NCBI GenBank assembly: GCA_030603035.1
Contig: JAUVYQ010000111.1
Coordinates: forward strand, 1 to 8,546
Length of the DNA stretch: 8,546 nucleotides
Source of the DNA: Phycisphaerae bacterium
GTDB taxonomy: Bacteria > Planctomycetota > Phycisphaerae > Sedimentisphaerales > SG8-4
Reading direction: 5' to 3'
Below the pieces are notes generated by a model, which was not told the DNA's origin, made no database searches, and worked only from the letters and a program-made list of their open reading frames with translations. The position numbers and the translations under genes are program-made. Every line of letters begins with the position of its first letter. Positions within the stretch are counted from its first letter, which is position 1. Positions 6,635 through 8,546 of this stretch are shown piece after piece.

Positions 6635-7706
6635 CAAAAGAAGGCTCGGTCAGGCTCTGCGCGATGCATTGGTAGTCGCAAGCTGTTTTCTCAATCGTAT
6701 AGCTAGACACATCCCGCGGACACCGCACTTGATCTAGGGCCCTTAGGATGGCAGCAGAGAAATCGTCCGCCTTGCTAACCTGAACTAACTGAACGTTCTG
6801 ATATTCTCGCGCAAACTCGAAGGGCCCTATCTGAGACAATACGACAGGAATGCCTGTTGATAACGCCTCGATCAGGGCGACGGAAAACCCCTCAGACAGC
6901 GAGGGCATTACGTAGACATGCGACGCAGGTATTAACACATGAATATCAGATCGAGGTCCTAGCCATTCCACTTGTTGCTCTAGAGAATGATTTCGAACGA
7001 AAGATATAAGTTCCTGAAAATACGCTGGATCTTCAATTAAGCCCGCGAATAGCACCTTTAAAGCAATTCCTCGCTCCTTCAAGTGTTGCAGCGCCTGCAA
7101 GGTGGTCATTTGCCCTTTCAGTTGTGAAATACGCCCAACCTGAATAATTGTATTCTTCTTGCTACACTCTTTGGAAAACGCAAATTTCGCAGTATCAATA
7201 CCATTTGGAATCACAAAGGCAGGGGCGGGCAGCCAAACACGTTTTTTGTAATTCTCCTTAGCTCGAGCGGCGACTGATATGGTGGCTGCGGATAGAAAGC
7301 TAAAAACATTTTCGAGAAGACGAAATTTTAATGGCTTAAAGTCATCTTGAGAGGCGTCATGCAGCACAGTAACAACACGTATTCCGAGTATCGCGCCAAC
7401 AGCTCTCGCATAAAAAGATGGTATCAAGCTGTGAGCGAAGACAACTTTGCACCGCGACTCAAGTAATGAGCACATCAGCCATATAAGTCGTCCAATCGAA
7501 CTCTTTTCCGACGGCGGAAGCATTACAAGCACCCCCACTTGTTCGATCTTTTTTATTTCAGGGAGAAAATTTTCCGCTGCTGGCGCCAAAGAAAGCACCG
7601 GGGGCTTAAAATGCATGTGATCAGCATGCACCCGACTGAGCGCAATCACTAGCATTTCCGCGCCAGAGTAACGAGGGCGCAGTATTAAATGTGCAAACTG
7701 CATCAT
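6624..7706 (-). CDS. Family 4-type glycosyltransferase
   Basis: A 360-residue retaining GT-B glycosyltransferase of the GT4 type. The N-terminal domain begins with MMQFAHLILRPRYSGAEML, where the GAE after the first strand is the common GT4 glycine-loop variant. The linker to the second domain carries IPNGID (166-171). The C-terminal domain has VGRISQLKGQ (190-199), with the donor-binding R192 and K197, and MPSLSEGFSVALIEALSTGIPVV split across 267-289. The latter contains the E-x7-E pair at E272 and E280. It would transfer a hexose or related sugar from a nucleotide donor onto the growing lipid-linked repeat unit in the cytoplasm; the sugar is not predictable. ATG 7706 overlaps the acyltransferase stop as ATGA. 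A second ATG at 7703 is equally possible and changes one residue. The 3' end overlaps the flippase start. Confidence 0.93.
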   Translation of the reverse strand: MMQFAHLILRPRYSGAEMLVIALSRVHADHMHFKPPVLSLAPAAENFLPEIKKIEQVGVLVMLPPSEKSSIGRLIWLMCSLLESRCKVVFAHSLIPSFYARAVGAILGIRVVTVLHDASQDDFKPLKFRLLENVFSFLSAATISVAARAKENYKKRVWLPAPAFVIPNGIDTAKFAFSKECSKKNTIIQVGRISQLKGQMTTLQALQHLKERGIALKVLFAGLIEDPAYFQELISFVRNHSLEQQVEWLGPRSDIHVLIPASHVYVMPSLSEGFSVALIEALSTGIPVVLSQIGPFEFAREYQNVQLVQVSKADDFSAAILRALDQVRCPRDVSSYTIEKTACDYQCIAQSLTEPSFDAV

Positions 7707-8212
7707 AGGCTACGCGTTTTCAAAATTCTCGCAGGAACTCCACCGATAACCACATTTGCGGGAAAATCTGAAACTACGACCGCACCTGCCGCGATGATCA
7801 CGTCAGAGCCAATACTGACGGGACCGCAAATCGTGACATTTATCCCAGCCCAAACTCGGTCACCAATCTCGACTGGGCCAGGAAGGTTCGAGTAATTTTT
7901 AGTATCATGTGTGCCTGATATTATGGTTAGATTTTTTGATCCCAAAAAATTACTCCCAATTTTCACGCTACTGTAGTTCCAGACTTGCGTGTTTGCACCT
8001 ATCACACAGTCAGAGCCTAATACAAGATTTCCTCTCTTGTAGATGAATAGCCCCGTTTGGATCTCAAGATTCCTCCCAATGATGTATCCATAACGCCGTA
8101 GTAAGGCCGACTTAACCGCTCGAACCATTCGCGGCTCGCTTCCACTTGGCACGCTTATTAGGTTAATTAACGCAAAGACGAGTTTTGTTATTAATGATCG
8201 GATATAGTGCAT
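7703..8212 (-). CDS. Left-handed beta-helix (hexapeptide) O-acyltransferase
   Basis: A 169-residue protein of the WbbJ/WcaF/LacA-like hexapeptide acyltransferase group, which usually transfers acetyl from acetyl-CoA to a sugar hydroxyl. After a hydrophobic and basic N-terminus (4-40), imperfect hexapeptide turns run from about 62 to 150: VLGSDCVIGANT, VKIGSN, VEIGDRVWAGINVTICG and VSIGSDVIIAAGAVV. SGTHD at 99-103 supplies the probable catalytic histidine, H102. The C-terminus NVVIGGVPARILK is the typical cap that closes the acetyl-CoA site. It is not the NeuD type, which has an N-terminal Rossmann domain. It is the first gene after the only sizeable gap and so likely leads the operon. It probably modifies a repeat-unit sugar, possibly the nonulosonate; the acceptor is unknown. 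A weak purine run AAGAAAAAG precedes the ATG at 8212. Confidence 0.92.
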   Translation of the reverse strand: MHYIRSLITKLVFALINLISVPSGSEPRMVRAVKSALLRRYGYIIGRNLEIQTGLFIYKRGNLVLGSDCVIGANTQVWNYSSVKIGSNFLGSKNLTIISGTHDTKNYSNLPGPVEIGDRVWAGINVTICGPVSIGSDVIIAAGAVVVSDFPANVVIGGVPARILKTRSL

Positions 8213-8307
8213 ATTAGACGGCTTTTTCTTGCTGAATAGAATCTATGAATAGGAACAGCCATCAGTGCCTATCTGCGTGTTCTGTGGTTAAAACAATTGA
8301 CGTTAGG
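8213..8307. other. Intergenic gap at the boundary of the polysaccharide operon
   Basis: This 95-bp gap, the largest in the window, separates the high-GC gene on the right from the operon. If the operon has its own promoter in this window it should be here, read leftward. I looked for sigma70-like hexamers on the minus strand and found only weak candidates (a TTGTTT near 8288-8293 and AT-rich TATTCATAGATT-like sequence near 8230-8245) without acceptable spacing to each other. I therefore name no promoter. There is no clear hairpin followed by a T-run for terminating the incoming gene. The plus-strand sequence ATCTGCGTGTTCTGTGGTT (8271-8289) resembles a low-complexity intergenic repeat. Confidence 0.5.
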
Positions 8308-8546
8308 TTAGAGCATCTTCCCGATCACCGGCAGAACAGTGCGGGCGCGGGATTGCCAGGTTTGTAGTTTTTCCAAACGAGCGCGGAGCCGCTTGTAGTC
8401 GGAACCCGAAAGGCGCGAGGCCTCGGCCTCGAGGGCGCTCTCCGCCGCCTCCATCCGCTGGTCTTGTCGTTGAAGGTAGGGCGTGAGCCGCTCCCGCAAC
8501 AGGGTGCCCAGGAGCTGGCGCAGCTCGGTGGTCGCCACCCAGCGGG
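8308..8546 (-). CDS. C-terminal fragment of an unrecognised high-GC protein
   Basis: The frame is open from the right edge to a TAA at 8310-8308 and gives about 79 residues ending in LPVIGKML. A GTG at 8538 could serve as a start, but the frame continues upstream of it (R-W-V) to the edge, so this is most likely the end of a longer gene. The visible part is rich in Leu, Arg, Glu, Ala and Gln with heptad-like spacing (for example MEAAESALEAEASRL and YKRLRARLEKLQTW), so it is probably helical or coiled coil. I do not recognise a family. Base composition (about 67% G+C) differs sharply from the operon to its left, so it probably belongs to the chromosomal backbone or to a different acquisition. 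It is co-directional with the operon, and read-through from it cannot be excluded. Confidence 0.65.
   Translation of the reverse strand, partial: RWVATTELRQLLGTLLRERLTPYLQRQDQRMEAAESALEAEASRLSGSDYKRLRARLEKLQTWQSRARTVLPVIGKML

Noticed and set aside
8213..8307. Sigma70 promoter and rho-independent terminator in the gap
   Set aside because: No pair of hexamers with acceptable spacing and no stem followed by a T-run could be found; stating one would be a guess.
8308..8538. A complete 76-residue small gene starting at GTG 8538
   Set aside because: The frame continues upstream of the GTG to the window edge without a stop, so the C-terminal part of a longer gene is more likely.

Overview
The window is most of a surface-polysaccharide (O-antigen or capsule) gene cluster, of the Wzx/Wzy-dependent type, in a Gram-negative bacterium. 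Every convincing gene lies on the minus strand, so transcription runs from right to left. The stretch at the far right (8308-8546) is about two-thirds G+C by my count (158 of 236 bases sampled). The cluster to its left is clearly more AT-rich, with some stretches near one-third G+C. That contrast is what a horizontally exchanged polysaccharide cluster inside a high-GC genome, probably a proteobacterium, would look like. I cannot name the species.

Reading in the direction of transcription: 8546-8308 is the C-terminal end of an unrecognised high-GC gene that enters from outside the window. Next is a 95-bp gap (8307-8213), the only intergenic space longer than about 30 bp. Then comes a tightly packed series: a left-handed beta-helix acyltransferase (8212-7703), a GT4-like glycosyltransferase (7706-6624), a Wzx-type flippase (6634-5294), a second and more divergent glycosyltransferase (5297-4248), a Wzy/WaaL-like polymerase (4270-2948), a short NeuB-like nonulosonate synthase (2920-2057), a fused CMP-nonulosonate cytidylyltransferase/HAD phosphatase (2052-886), and an open reading frame that starts at 889 and runs off the left edge. 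Most neighbours overlap by 4 to 23 bases, several through ATGA junctions, so this looks like one operon with translational coupling.

The genes fit one pathway. The NeuB-like enzyme would condense phosphoenolpyruvate with a phosphorylated hexose. The HAD half of the fusion would remove the phosphate, and the cytidylyltransferase half would activate the nine-carbon acid as its CMP derivative. Glycosyltransferases, possibly including the left-edge protein, would build the repeat unit on a lipid carrier. Wzx would flip it and Wzy would polymerise it, with the acyltransferase decorating a sugar. No UDP-GlcNAc 2-epimerase (NeuC) and no legionaminic or pseudaminic acid genes are present. The synthase lacks the usual C-terminal SAF domain, and the phosphatase domain resembles Kdn-9-phosphate phosphatase. 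My leading hypothesis is therefore a Kdn-type (deaminated) nonulosonic acid rather than Neu5Ac. That is inference; the cluster is cut off at the left and further sugar genes may lie there. I saw no tRNA, rRNA, CRISPR array, insertion sequence or convincing terminator.
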